Made by a program: the position numbers and the translations under genes
Notes under the pieces: model-generated
Databases searched by the model: none
Told to the model about the DNA's origin: nothing
What the model saw: only the letters and a program-made list of their open reading frames with translations
Shown here: positions 37,154-46,115 of the stretch, piece after piece
Layout of the letters: every line of letters begins with the position of its first letter
Position numbering within the stretch: position 1 is the stretch's first letter
Assembly: GCF_013371465.1 (NCBI RefSeq)
Contig: NZ_JABWDU010000003.1
Location: 620,001 to 684,000 of the forward strand
DNA: 64,000 nucleotides
Direction: 5' to 3'
Source of the DNA: Ensifer oleiphilus
GTDB taxonomy: Bacteria; Pseudomonadota; Alphaproteobacteria; Rhizobiales; Rhizobiaceae

Positions 37154-39115
37154 ATGTTTTTCCACCTCGATTCCGATCTCACAAGCGTCCTTCTGTTTGA
37201 TCTCGGCGTTGCACTGGCGTTCCTGGCGCTTGCCGCCCTGGCGGATCCGCGCAACCCGGTGGAAAGGGTTGCCTTCAGCATCGTCACTGCAACATCGCTC
37301 GCGCTCTATCTTTGCTGGCGACTGCTCGATACCCTGCCCGACCTCGAACCGACAGCGGAAAGCCTCTGGCCCTATGTCTATTTTTCGTTCGAGGCGATAT
37401 CGATCGTCTACGCGGTCGCATCCGTCCTGATCCTTTGCCGCACCACGGACTGGACCGCCGAGGCGGATGCCGCAGAGAGCGAACTTGCCGCAAGCGGCCG
37501 CTATCCATCGGTTGCCGTTTTCATCTGCACCTACAACGAGCCGATCCATATTCTGGAAAAATCCGCCGTTTGCGCCAAGGCGATGGATTACCCGGATTTC
37601 CAGGTCTATGTCTGCGACGACACCCGCCGCCCCGAAGTGCGCGAATACTGCGAGACCATCGGCGTCAATTACATCACGCGTCCGGACAACCGGCATGCCA
37701 AGGCCGGCAATCTCAACAACGCGCTGCAACTGACGAACAAGGAGCGAGCATCCGATTTCATCATGGTCCTCGACGCGGACTTCGCGCCGCAGGCCAACTT
37801 TCTCAAGCGCGTCGTCGGGCTGTTCAGAAGCCAGCGTATCGGCATCGTCCAGACGCCGCAGTTCTACTTCAACGCCGACCCGATCCAGCACAACCTGCAC
37901 ATCGCTTCGAGCTTCGTCGACGATCAGCGCGTCTTCTTCGACACGTTCCAACCGGCAAAGGATGCGGTCGAGTGCGCCTTCTGCGTGGGAACGAGCTTCG
38001 TGGTGCGCCGGGATCTCGTCAACGAAATCGGCGGCTTTCCGCATGAGGCCCTGTCGGAGGACATGCTGCTCAGCTATCGGCTGATGGAGCGCGGCTACGT
38101 GACCCGATGGCTGAACGAGAAACTCAGCGTCGGCCTTTCGGCCGAGGGCATTCCCGAATACATCACTCAGCGAACCCGGTGGTGCCTCGGCACGATCCAG
38201 ATCGGTCTCCTGAAGGATGGCCCGCTGTGGCGAGGGCATTTCACCCTGCGCCAGCGCTTTCACTATCTGCACGGATTGCTGTGCTGGCTGTCGAAGCCCT
38301 TTATTCTCTGCCTGCTTTTCGCGCCGTCGATCTATTGGCTCTTCGGCATTTCCGCGCTTCAGGCCGACGAGCTCCTGTTCATGAAGTACGGCATCTCGTC
38401 ATTGCTGGTGTTCTGGGTCTACGCATCCTGGATCTCGGGAAAACGGACCTTGCCGCTGTTTACCGAGGTAACCCACGCGCTTACGGCGCTTCCGGTCACG
38501 CTTACGCTGCTGCAGGCGATCCGCCGGCCGTTCGGCCGCCCCTTCAAGGTGACGGAGAAAGGCGGCGACCGTGCGCGCATGCGCGTACACCTGCCGACGG
38601 CGCTCTTTTTCGGCCTGGTAACGGTGCTTTCCGGTCTTTCGGTGCTGCAGACGGTGCTCGCGTGGAGCGCGCCCACGGATTTTTCCGAGCGCGAGATCCT
38701 CAATCTCGTCTGGTCCCTGGTATCGATGACCATCGCCTTCGTCAGCCTGCTCGTCTGCATCGAACTGCCACGATACGGGCAGGAAGAGGTCATCGACGTG
38801 TCACTGGACGGCCAGTATCGGCAGGCCGGACACACCGTCGACGTCAGGATAGGCGGACTTTCGGCCGACCGCGTCCGCATTCCGGGCCTGGACCCGGCGC
38901 GAACGGATAATGCAGCGGTCTACCTGCCTCAGATCGGCTGGGTCCGCATTGCAGAAATCCATGACGCCGGCGGCGGATTGACGATCTTGCCGACAACCGA
39001 ACAACGAAACGGCATCCTGCGCCTGCTGTTCGGCGTGTCGCGCGCCCAAATTGCCGATCATGGCAGCTTGCGCGCATCGATGGCCGGCCTTCTGCGGCGC
39101 GCCTTTATCGGCTGA
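37154..39115 (+). CDS. GT2 processive beta-glycosyltransferase, cellulose-synthase-like (BgsA-like)
   Basis: A 653-residue inner-membrane synthase. Two or three membrane segments precede the GT-A domain (residues about 110-350), which has the full processive signature: VAVFICTYNEP, VCDDTRR, VLDADFAPQ (DxD), ALSEDMLLSYR (acid-base Asp) and QRTRW (QxxRW). Four or five further segments follow. The C-terminal 110 residues are soluble; I see no canonical PilZ motif (RxxxR with DxSxxG). BgsA, the mixed-linkage beta-glucan synthase of Sinorhizobium, is of similar length and is reported to bind c-di-GMP without a classical PilZ domain. That makes BgsA the best comparison; product unknown. Confidence 0.88.
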   Translation: MFFHLDSDLTSVLLFDLGVALAFLALAALADPRNPVERVAFSIVTATSLALYLCWRLLDTLPDLEPTAESLWPYVYFSFEAISIVYAVASVLILCRTTDWTAEADAAESELAASGRYPSVAVFICTYNEPIHILEKSAVCAKAMDYPDFQVYVCDDTRRPEVREYCETIGVNYITRPDNRHAKAGNLNNALQLTNKERASDFIMVLDADFAPQANFLKRVVGLFRSQRIGIVQTPQFYFNADPIQHNLHIASSFVDDQRVFFDTFQPAKDAVECAFCVGTSFVVRRDLVNEIGGFPHEALSEDMLLSYRLMERGYVTRWLNEKLSVGLSAEGIPEYITQRTRWCLGTIQIGLLKDGPLWRGHFTLRQRFHYLHGLLCWLSKPFILCLLFAPSIYWLFGISALQADELLFMKYGISSLLVFWVYASWISGKRTLPLFTEVTHALTALPVTLTLLQAIRRPFGRPFKVTEKGGDRARMRVHLPTALFFGLVTVLSGLSVLQTVLAWSAPTDFSEREILNLVWSLVSMTIAFVSLLVCIELPRYGQEEVIDVSLDGQYRQAGHTVDVRIGGLSADRVRIPGLDPARTDNAAVYLPQIGWVRIAEIHDAGGGLTILPTTEQRNGILRLLFGVSRAQIADHGSLRASMAGLLRRAFIG

Positions 39116-39175
39116 CCCTGATCTGCAAGCGGGGAGCGAGGTGCTCCGGCACCCCGGTCATCGCGTATGGCGATC

Positions 39176-41575
39176 CTATCCGGCCTGCCTGAACTTGCGG
39201 CGATTGCGGCCGAGAGCGACCGCTTCGGCAGCCTCGATGATCGAATCCGTATCGATGCCGAAATGGGCGTAGAGGTCGGCGATCGTGCCCGTCTGCCCGA
39301 AATGCTCCACCCCAAGCGAAACGGTGCGGTGACCGTGCACCGATCCGAACCAGCCGAGGGTTGCGGGATGACCATCGGTGACGGTGATGATCTCGCAGGC
39401 ATCGGACAACGGCGCCAGCAGCGCCTCGATATGGCTTTCCGCCGTGTAGTGGCCGTGCCGCCGTGCCCGCTGCGCCGCAGTCCAGCCGGCGTTCAGCCGA
39501 TCGGCAGATGTCACCGCCAGCACCGCGACATCGCGGTGACGTTCCGCAAGCCGCCCCGCCGCCATCAGCACTTCCGGCGCGACGCAACCCTGATAGGCCA
39601 GAACCAGCTGGGTGTTCGGCCGCGGCTCGCGCAGCCAGTAGGCGCCGTCGATCACACCCTGGCGGAAGGTCGCATCCTCGCGGCGTTGCATCTGTTCGAG
39701 CGGGCGGGTGGTCAGCCGGAGATAGACGGAGCCGCCGGTCGTATCGCGCAGCCATGTGCGTTCGTCGTGCACGGCATCGCCATCGCGCTGCATGTAGTCG
39801 AATGACCAGTCCATGATCACGGAGAGTTCGTCGAGATAGGCAGGCTCGAAACTGGCAAGCCCGTCTTGGCTCATGCCGATCAACTGCGAGCCGATCGACT
39901 GGTGGGCACCGCCCTCCGGCGCCAGTGTCACGCCCGATGGCGTGCCGACGATCATGAAGCGCGCGTCCTGGTAGCAGGCATAGTTGAGGGCATCGAGACC
40001 ACGGGCGACGAAGGGATCGTAGACCGTGCCGATCGGCAGCAGGCGCTCGCCGAACACCGAGTGGGAGAGGCCGGCTGCGCCCAGGAGCAGGAACAGGTTC
40101 ATCTCGGCAATGCCGAGTTCGATATGCTGTCCGCTGGGACCGAAAGACCACTTCTGCGCCGAGGGCACCTTCTCGTCGCGGAACGTATCGGCCTGCATAT
40201 CGCGGGCGAAAAGCCCGCGCCGGTTGACCCACGGCCCGAGATTGGTCGAGACGGTCACGTCGGGTGCCATGGTCACGATACGGGCCGCGAGGGCGTCGTC
40301 GCGCTGCGCCAGCGCATCGAGGATCTTGCCGAAGCCTGCCTGGGTCGAAAGCTCGCGGTCGTCGAGCAGAACCGGACCAGCCGATTGCACCGGCTGCGAC
40401 TTGAACCGCCGCGTGCCCTTGGCAAAGAACGGCACGCTTTTCAGGAAGCTCTTAGCGGCCCCGGCATCGGCGACCGCCGCAAACTCCTCCCACTCCTCCC
40501 CGGCCCGAACACCGATCTTCTGCTGGAAATCCTGCATCTGCGCCTTGGTCATCAGGCCGGCATGATTGTCCTTGTGGCCGGCGAGCGGCGTTCCCCAGCC
40601 TTTGATCGTATAGGCGAGAAAGACCGTGGGGCGATCATGGTCGATGCTGGCAAAGGTCTCGGCCAGCGTCTGGATGCAATGGCCGCCGAGATTGCTCATC
40701 AGCTCCGATAGTTCGTCGTCGCTGCGCGAAGCAAGCAGCTTGCTGACAGGGCCCTGGTCGCCGATTTCGTCCTGAAGCCGCTTGCGCCAGGCGGCCCCGC
40801 CCTGGAAGGTCAGGGCCGAATAGAGCTGGTTGGGGCAACGGTCGATCCAGCCACGCAGGGTCTCGCCGCCGGGCTCCTTGAAAGCCGCCTCCTGCAGGGA
40901 GCCGTATTTGACGACCTTCACGTCCCAGCCGAAAGCGGTGAAGATCGCTTCGATCCGCTGCCAGAGGCCCTCGCGAACGACACCGTCAAGGCTCTGGCGG
41001 TTGTAGTCGATCACCCACCAGGTGTTGCGAAGGTCATGCTTCCAGCCTTCCTGCAGGCACTCGTAGATATTGCCCTCGTCGAGTTCAGCGTCGCCGACCA
41101 GCGCAATCATCCGACCGTCGCTCTTCGTTTGAGCCCAGGGTTTCGACGCGATGTAGTCCTGGATGATCGAGGCAAAGGCGGTGATGCCGACGCCGAGTCC
41201 GACGGAGCCGGTCGAAAAATCGACATCGTCGATATCCTTTGTCCGGCTCGGATAAGATTGCGCGCCGCCGAAGCCGCGGAAATTCTGCAGCTTCTCGCGC
41301 GTCTGGTTGCCCATCAGATACTGGATCGCATGGAAGACCGGGGCGGCATGCGGCTTGACCGCAACCCGATCTTCCGGTCGCAGGATATGGAAGTATAGCG
41401 CCGTCATGATCGACGTGATCGAGGCGGAGGATGCCTGGTGCCCGCCGACTTTCACCTCGCCCTTTTCCCGGATATGATTGGCGTTGTGGATCATCCAGCA
41501 CGCATGCCACAGCACCTGCCGCTCCAGATCCTTCAGGCATTTCAGCGTGGCGGTCGAAAGTTTCTGCTCTTCCAT
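39176..41575 (-). CDS. AceE-like thiamine-diphosphate 2-oxoacid dehydrogenase E1 / transketolase family
   Basis: A 799-residue enzyme with GGAGGAGCC before ATG 41575. It belongs to the homodimeric E1 (AceE) branch: N-terminal GGHQASSASITSIMTALY, the thiamine-diphosphate motif GDAELDEGNIYECLQEG ending in DYNRQSLDG (compare AceE GDGEMDEPES and NCNLQRLDG), then a pyrimidine-binding domain and a C-terminal transketolase domain. It is about 90 residues shorter than AceE, and no E2 or E3 gene is near. Databases often call such proteins transketolase. The nearest functional parallel I know is MdeB, a 2-oxobutyrate dehydrogenase E1 paired with an Lrp-type regulator, as here. Substrate unknown. Confidence 0.85.
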   Translation of the reverse strand: MEEQKLSTATLKCLKDLERQVLWHACWMIHNANHIREKGEVKVGGHQASSASITSIMTALYFHILRPEDRVAVKPHAAPVFHAIQYLMGNQTREKLQNFRGFGGAQSYPSRTKDIDDVDFSTGSVGLGVGITAFASIIQDYIASKPWAQTKSDGRMIALVGDAELDEGNIYECLQEGWKHDLRNTWWVIDYNRQSLDGVVREGLWQRIEAIFTAFGWDVKVVKYGSLQEAAFKEPGGETLRGWIDRCPNQLYSALTFQGGAAWRKRLQDEIGDQGPVSKLLASRSDDELSELMSNLGGHCIQTLAETFASIDHDRPTVFLAYTIKGWGTPLAGHKDNHAGLMTKAQMQDFQQKIGVRAGEEWEEFAAVADAGAAKSFLKSVPFFAKGTRRFKSQPVQSAGPVLLDDRELSTQAGFGKILDALAQRDDALAARIVTMAPDVTVSTNLGPWVNRRGLFARDMQADTFRDEKVPSAQKWSFGPSGQHIELGIAEMNLFLLLGAAGLSHSVFGERLLPIGTVYDPFVARGLDALNYACYQDARFMIVGTPSGVTLAPEGGAHQSIGSQLIGMSQDGLASFEPAYLDELSVIMDWSFDYMQRDGDAVHDERTWLRDTTGGSVYLRLTTRPLEQMQRREDATFRQGVIDGAYWLREPRPNTQLVLAYQGCVAPEVLMAAGRLAERHRDVAVLAVTSADRLNAGWTAAQRARRHGHYTAESHIEALLAPLSDACEIITVTDGHPATLGWFGSVHGHRTVSLGVEHFGQTGTIADLYAHFGIDTDSIIEAAEAVALGRNRRKFRQAG

Positions 41576-41641
41576 GTCGGCTCCTCCCAGAACCTGGAAA
41601 CGCTACACCTGCCCGCGCGAAATATCCGGTCTATCTTTGTT

Positions 41642-41659
41642 GGAAATTTTGTCATTTCC
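41642..41659. promoter_or_regulatory. Inverted repeat 1 in the Lrp/E1 divergent promoter
   Basis: GGAAAT-N6-ATTTCC, perfect 6-bp arms. Together with a related repeat 40 bp away it looks like a pair of Lrp-family binding sites. Confidence 0.5.
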
Positions 41660-41684
41660 GGCAATACTGACCGTTGATACGCCA

Positions 41685-41696
41685 TTTCAGGAAATT
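41685..41696. promoter_or_regulatory. Inverted repeat 2 in the Lrp/E1 divergent promoter
   Basis: ATTTC-N2-GAAAT, just before the Lrp start codon at 41699. Its centre is 40 bp from that of the first repeat, about four helical turns, so both face the same side of the DNA. Confidence 0.45.
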
Positions 41697-41698
41697 TC

Positions 41699-42190
41699 AT
41701 GCCCAGGAAAACGCCGAGCTTTGACGCAGCGAGCATCCGCATCCTCGACCTCTTGCAGCAGAACGCCGAGATCAGCACGGCCGAGCTAGCCGAGGCAACC
41801 GGGCTTTCGGCCTCTCCCTGCTGGCGTCGCGTCAACGAACTGAAGGAGAGCGGTGTCATCAAGGGCTCGGTCGCGCTCGTCGACGCCTTCGCGCTTGGTC
41901 TTGCCGTCAACGTGTTCGTGCACGTGTCGCTGAAGCAGCAGGACCGCGCCTCGCTCGACGTCTTCAGCACTGCCATCAAGACCAAGCCCGAAATCGTCGA
42001 ATGTTACCTGATGACGGGAGAGTCGGACTACATGCTGCGCGTCGTCGTCGAGGACCTGATGAAGTACCAGGCGCTCGTGGTCGATTTCCTGACGACGATC
42101 CCCGGCGTTTCCAGTATCCGATCGAGCTTCGCGCTCAGCCAGATCAAGTATACGACCGCGCTGCCGACAGAGCATCTGCGCAACGGCTGA
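41699..42190 (+). CDS. Lrp/AsnC-family transcriptional regulator
   Basis: A 163-residue Lrp-type regulator. HTH at about residues 18-45 (NAEISTAELAEATGLSASPCWRRVNELKESG), followed by the RAM ligand-binding domain (VFVHVSLKQQDRASLDVF, ECYLMTGESDYMLRVVVEDL, SIRSSFALSQIKYTTALP). It is divergent from the AceE-like gene across 123 bp containing paired inverted repeats, so it most likely controls that gene in response to an amino acid or 2-oxoacid. Confidence 0.95.
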   Translation: MPRKTPSFDAASIRILDLLQQNAEISTAELAEATGLSASPCWRRVNELKESGVIKGSVALVDAFALGLAVNVFVHVSLKQQDRASLDVFSTAIKTKPEIVECYLMTGESDYMLRVVVEDLMKYQALVVDFLTTIPGVSSIRSSFALSQIKYTTALPTEHLRNG

Positions 42191-42212
42191 ACGCGGTCTG
42201 GCAGCTTCGTCT

Positions 42213-42851
42213 CTAGCTCTTAAGGTAACTCAGCACGGCGTCGGCGATCAGCCCCTTGTGCCGCTGCATCGTCTCCGGCTCGGAAAGGTCGCGCCGAAAG
42301 ATGGTGCCGAACGTGTAGCGGTTGGAGACGCGGAAGAAGCAGAAGGCGCTGATCAGCATATGCACGTCGATCGGATCGGCCGTGCGCTGGAAGACCCCTT
42401 CGGCAACGCCGCGTTCCAGAATGCCGGCGATGGTCTCGATCACCGAGACATTGAGATCGCGGATCGCCTCCGAGCGCATCATGTGAGCGGCATGATGGAT
42501 GTTTTCGATGCTGACCAGCCGCACGAATTCCGGATTGGCCTGATCGTGGTCGAAGGTCGTTGAAATGAGGGTGCGCAGCGCCGCCTCGGGGGCAAGGCTC
42601 GACAGTTGCAGATCGGCCTCCAGGGTGCGGATCTTGCGGTAGGACCGCTCGAGCACCGAGAGATAGAGCCCCTCCTTGCTCTCGAAATAATAATAGATCA
42701 TCCGCTTGGAGGTCCGGGTCTTTTCCGCGATCGCGTCGACGCGGGCTCCGGCCAGACCATGGGTCGCGAACTCGTCCGTCGCGACAATGAGGATGTCCTC
42801 CTTCGTGCGCTGTGGATCGTTCTTGCGTCCGTTCTCTGCTCGCGCCGCCAT
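42213..42851 (-). CDS. TetR-family transcriptional regulator of the quinate/shikimate locus
   Basis: A 212-residue TetR-type regulator from ATG 42851. HTH lies at about residues 18-62 (TKEDILIVATDEFATHGLAGARVDAIAEKTRTSKRMIYYYF). The ligand domain includes EFVRLVSIENIHHAAHM, seen in regulators of aromatic and hydroaromatic catabolism. It is divergent from a TRAP transporter operon across 280 bp, where a promoter overlaps an AACTAGTT palindrome. It probably represses that operon until a quinate- or shikimate-type inducer is present. Confidence 0.92.
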   Translation of the reverse strand: MAARAENGRKNDPQRTKEDILIVATDEFATHGLAGARVDAIAEKTRTSKRMIYYYFESKEGLYLSVLERSYRKIRTLEADLQLSSLAPEAALRTLISTTFDHDQANPEFVRLVSIENIHHAAHMMRSEAIRDLNVSVIETIAGILERGVAEGVFQRTADPIDVHMLISAFCFFRVSNRYTFGTIFRRDLSEPETMQRHKGLIADAVLSYLKS

Positions 42852-42981
42852 GCCCCGCCGCATCCTCCACCTTTGAATCTCAACGCGAAATGCCCATAGC
42901 CGTCGCGCTTTGGCCACGGCTCCACTCCGCGTCCCGCCCCAAGTCATATTGGGCTTGCCCACTTCTTTCAAGGCATGCCGC

Positions 42982-43010
42982 TTGACATTCGAACTAGTTA
43001 GTACATTTTG
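42982..43010 (+). promoter_or_regulatory. Promoter of the TRAP/quinate operon with overlapping operator
   Basis: TTGACA (42982-42987), 17-bp spacer, ATTTTG (43005-43010). The spacer holds the palindrome AACTAGTT (42992-42999), well placed for the divergent TetR-type protein to block RNA polymerase. The first start codon is at 43131. Confidence 0.6.
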
Positions 43011-43130
43011 AAATGGCATTCGGTCGCTTGGAGGAGAGATCGGCATGTCAGCCTTGCACACTTGGATGTCCTGACCGATGACGGACGTCACAGGCCGCAA
43101 GACGCGGTTGATCGCCTTGGGAGGAGCGAA

Positions 43131-43694
43131 ATGGTGAGGATAATCGAATTCTGCTTCCTGCTGTTGAAGGTCGCCATCGCGCTTCTGCTTGCGGGCATGG
43201 TCGTGCTGGTCTTCGGCAATGTCGTGCTGCGCTACGCCTTCAATACCGGCATCACATATTCCGAGGAGCTGTCGCGCATCTTCTTCATCTGGCTGACCTT
43301 TCTCGGCGCCGTCATTGCCATGCGGGAGCATGCCCATCTCGGCGTTGACTCGCTTTTGCGGCGATTGCCGCCGAACGGCGCGAAGGTCGCCATCCTCTCA
43401 GGCCAGGCACTGATGCTGGGCGCGACCTGGCTGATGATCAGTGGCAGCTGGACCCAGACCCTGATCAACCTGCATGTCGCCGCCCCCGCCACCGGCATTT
43501 CCATGGGCTTCTTCTACGGCGCAGGCCTTGCCTTCGGCATTCCCGCCTTTCTGATCATCCTCTGGGACATGTTCTGCGTTCTGACCGGCCGCATCGATGT
43601 GGCGACGGCCGAGTTCGTGCGCGACAGCGAGGAACAGATCACCCTCGACGACCACCCTGCGCCTTCGCTCGCACACCCCGCCGCCAAGCCCTGA
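43131..43694 (+). CDS. TRAP transporter small permease (DctQ family)
   Basis: A 187-residue inner-membrane protein with four membrane segments, from ATG 43131 after a strong GGGAGGAG site. The block TYSEELSRIFFIWLTFLGAVIAMREHAHLGVD is the DctQ hallmark (shortened here to its recognisable parts: SEELSR, FLGA, REHAHLGVD). It is the first gene of a DctQ-DctM-DctP set importing organic acids with a sodium gradient. A polar tail of about 40 residues follows the last helix. Confidence 0.94.
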   Translation: MVRIIEFCFLLLKVAIALLLAGMVVLVFGNVVLRYAFNTGITYSEELSRIFFIWLTFLGAVIAMREHAHLGVDSLLRRLPPNGAKVAILSGQALMLGATWLMISGSWTQTLINLHVAAPATGISMGFFYGAGLAFGIPAFLIILWDMFCVLTGRIDVATAEFVRDSEEQITLDDHPAPSLAHPAAKP

Positions 43695-43704
43695 GGAGAG
43701 ACCG

Positions 43705-44985
43705 ATGACCGTAACGATTTTCCTCGGCGCTCTGCTTGGCCCGATGGCGCTCGGCGTGCCGATCGCCTTCGCGCTCATCATCACCGGCGTCGCGCTGATG
43801 ATGTATCTCGGCCTCTACGACGCCCAGATCGTTGCCCAGAACGTGCTGAACGGCGCCGACAGTTTTCCGCTGATGGCTGTGCCCTTCTTCATGCTCGCTG
43901 GCGAAGTGATGAACACCGGCGGGCTGTCGCGACGCATCGTCAATCTGGCGATGGCGATGGTCGGCCACATCCGTGGCGGGCTCGGTTTCGTTGCCATCTT
44001 CGCCGCCTGCATCCTGGCGAGCCTCTCGGGCTCGGCCGTAGCCGACGCCGCAGCGCTCGGCGCGCTGCTGCTGCCGATGATGCTGAAATCCGGCCACGAC
44101 CCGGCTCGCGCCGGCGGACTATTGGCATCGGCATCCGTCATCGGTCCGATCATTCCACCCTCTATCGGCTTCATCCTCTACGGCGTCGTCGGTGGCGTCT
44201 CGATCACCAAGCTGTTCCTGGCCGGCATCTTCCCCGGCCTGATGATTGCCGCCGCCCTCTGCGTGACCTGGATGATCGTATCGCGCAAGGAGCAGCACCA
44301 GCTGCCGCCGCGCCAGAGCGGCGCTGTCAGGATGAAGACCTTCATCGACAGCCTGTGGGCGCTGTTCCTGCCTGTCATCATCATCGTCGGCTTGAAATTC
44401 GGCGTGTTCACGCCGACGGAAGCCGGCGTCGTCGCGGCCGTCTATTCGCTGTTCGTGTCGATGGTCATCTACCGCGAACTGCCGCCGGCCAAGCTTTTTC
44501 ACGTCTTCGTGGCCGCGGCTAAGATCACGTCGATCGTCATGTTCCTTGTTGCCTGCTCGGCGGTCTCGGCCTGGCTGATCACCGTTGCCGATGTTCCCGG
44601 CGATCTCGCAGCCCTGGTCGAGCCGCTGATGGACAACCAGATGCTGCTTCTGCTGGCGATCATGGCACTCGTCGTCGTCGTCGGCACCGCCATGGACATG
44701 ACCCCGACCATCCTGATCATGACGCCGGTGCTGATGCCGATCATCAAGCAGGCGGGCATCGATCCGGTCTATTTCGGTGTGCTGTTCATCATCAACAACT
44801 CGATCGGCCTGATCACTCCACCCGTCGGCACCGTTCTCAACGTCATCTGCGGCGTTTCGAAATTGAAGATGGAAGATCTGATGAAGGGCGTCATGCCGTT
44901 CCTGATCGCCGAACTGATCGTGCTTTTCCTATTCGTGCTGTTCCCGCAACTGGTGACCGTGCCGGCCTCCTGGTTTGCGCGGTAG
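43705..44985 (+). CDS. TRAP transporter large permease (DctM family)
   Basis: A 426-residue inner-membrane carrier with about 12 segments, start ATG 43705 with GAGGAGAG before it. Typical blocks: PLMAVPFFMLAGEVMNTGGLSRR, GGLGFVAIFAACILASLSGSA, SASVIGPIIPPS and NNSIGLITPPVGTVLNV. It is 10 bp after the small permease and 66 bp before the binding protein. Confidence 0.95.
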   Translation: MTVTIFLGALLGPMALGVPIAFALIITGVALMMYLGLYDAQIVAQNVLNGADSFPLMAVPFFMLAGEVMNTGGLSRRIVNLAMAMVGHIRGGLGFVAIFAACILASLSGSAVADAAALGALLLPMMLKSGHDPARAGGLLASASVIGPIIPPSIGFILYGVVGGVSITKLFLAGIFPGLMIAAALCVTWMIVSRKEQHQLPPRQSGAVRMKTFIDSLWALFLPVIIIVGLKFGVFTPTEAGVVAAVYSLFVSMVIYRELPPAKLFHVFVAAAKITSIVMFLVACSAVSAWLITVADVPGDLAALVEPLMDNQMLLLLAIMALVVVVGTAMDMTPTILIMTPVLMPIIKQAGIDPVYFGVLFIINNSIGLITPPVGTVLNVICGVSKLKMEDLMKGVMPFLIAELIVLFLFVLFPQLVTVPASWFAR

Positions 44986-45051
44986 GCACCGAAGACATAT
45001 GCAAAATTCAACCGGCCGGAGGGAGAAACCGGCCAAATCTGGGAGGGAAAT

Positions 45052-46068
45052 ATGTTCAACAGACTGATGAAAATGGCGCTCGGTGTTGCAATACCGGTGG
45101 CGCTTATGGCAGCAAGCCCGGCGCTCGCCGAGATCCGCGAACAGCAGCTCAAATTCGCCGCCGCCAACAACAAGGGCCATCCCCAGGTCATGGGCATGGA
45201 GAAATTCGCCGAATTGGTGAAAGATAAGAGCGGTGGCAAGATCGATGTCAAACTCTTCCCGGGCGGCGTGCTTGGCGGTGACGTCCAGACCGTCTCGGCG
45301 CTGCAGGGCGGCGTCATCGAAATGACGGTCCTGAACGCCGGCATCCTTGCCAGCAACGTCAAGCAGTTCGGCGCCGTCGACTTGCCTTTCCTGTTCAACA
45401 ATGGCGAAGAGGCCGACAAGGTGATGGACGGCCCCTTCGGCACCAGCCTGGCCGAGCTCTTGCCCGCTACCGGGCTCGTCGGGCTCGGTTATTGGGAGCT
45501 GGGTTTCCGCAACCTTACCAACAATCGCCATCCTGTTACCAAGCTCGAAGACATCAAGGGCCTGAAGATCCGCACCATCCAGTCGCCGATCCCGATCGAA
45601 CTGTTCAACAATCTCGGCGCCAATGCGGTGCCACTGCCCTATACCGAGCTTTATACCGCGCTTGAAACCGGCACGGTCGACGGCCAGGAAAACCCGGCCG
45701 CAAACATTCTCAACGCCAAATTCTACGAGGTGCAGAAGTATATGACGGTGACCCGTCACCAGTATAATCCGCAGATCGTTCTCGTCAGCAAGAAGTTCTG
45801 GGACGGCCTCAACGACGAGGAAAAGGCGGTGCTGCAGGCATCGGCGACCGAAGCCCGCGATTATCAGCGCAAGGCATCGCGCGAGTTCGACGCCAAGGCG
45901 ATCGCCGACATCAAGGCGACCGGCATGGAAGTCAGCGAGCTCTCGCCGGAAGAGACCCAGAAGCTGCGCGATGCGGTCAAGCCGATGATCGAGAAGTTCA
46001 GCGCCGAGATCGGCCCCGATACGGTCGCGGCGCTCTTCAAGGAGCTTCAGGCGCTTCGCGGCCAGTAA
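45052..46068 (+). CDS. TRAP transporter substrate-binding protein (DctP family)
   Basis: A 338-residue periplasmic protein with a signal peptide ending in AASPALA. The ligand-contact Arg lies in the DctP-typical strand LKIRTIQSP near residue 178, and YTALETGTVDGQENP follows. With AroE-like and dehydroshikimate dehydratase genes downstream, the ligand is probably quinate, shikimate or dehydroshikimate. A 10-bp GC-rich hairpin follows the stop. Confidence 0.94.
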   Translation: MFNRLMKMALGVAIPVALMAASPALAEIREQQLKFAAANNKGHPQVMGMEKFAELVKDKSGGKIDVKLFPGGVLGGDVQTVSALQGGVIEMTVLNAGILASNVKQFGAVDLPFLFNNGEEADKVMDGPFGTSLAELLPATGLVGLGYWELGFRNLTNNRHPVTKLEDIKGLKIRTIQSPIPIELFNNLGANAVPLPYTELYTALETGTVDGQENPAANILNAKFYEVQKYMTVTRHQYNPQIVLVSKKFWDGLNDEEKAVLQASATEARDYQRKASREFDAKAIADIKATGMEVSELSPEETQKLRDAVKPMIEKFSAEIGPDTVAALFKELQALRGQ

Positions 46069-46075
46069 GCCTGCA

Positions 46076-46102
46076 GCCGGCCCGCTGTGACGGCGGGCCG
46101 GC
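46076..46102 (+). terminator. Hairpin between dctP-like and aroE-like genes
   Basis: GCCGGCCCGC and GCGGGCCGGC form a 10-bp perfect stem around a 7-nt loop, 7 nt after the stop codon and 13 nt before the next start. No T run; probable mRNA 3'-end stabiliser for the binding-protein message. Confidence 0.55.
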
Positions 46103-46115
46103 AACCCATCCCATA

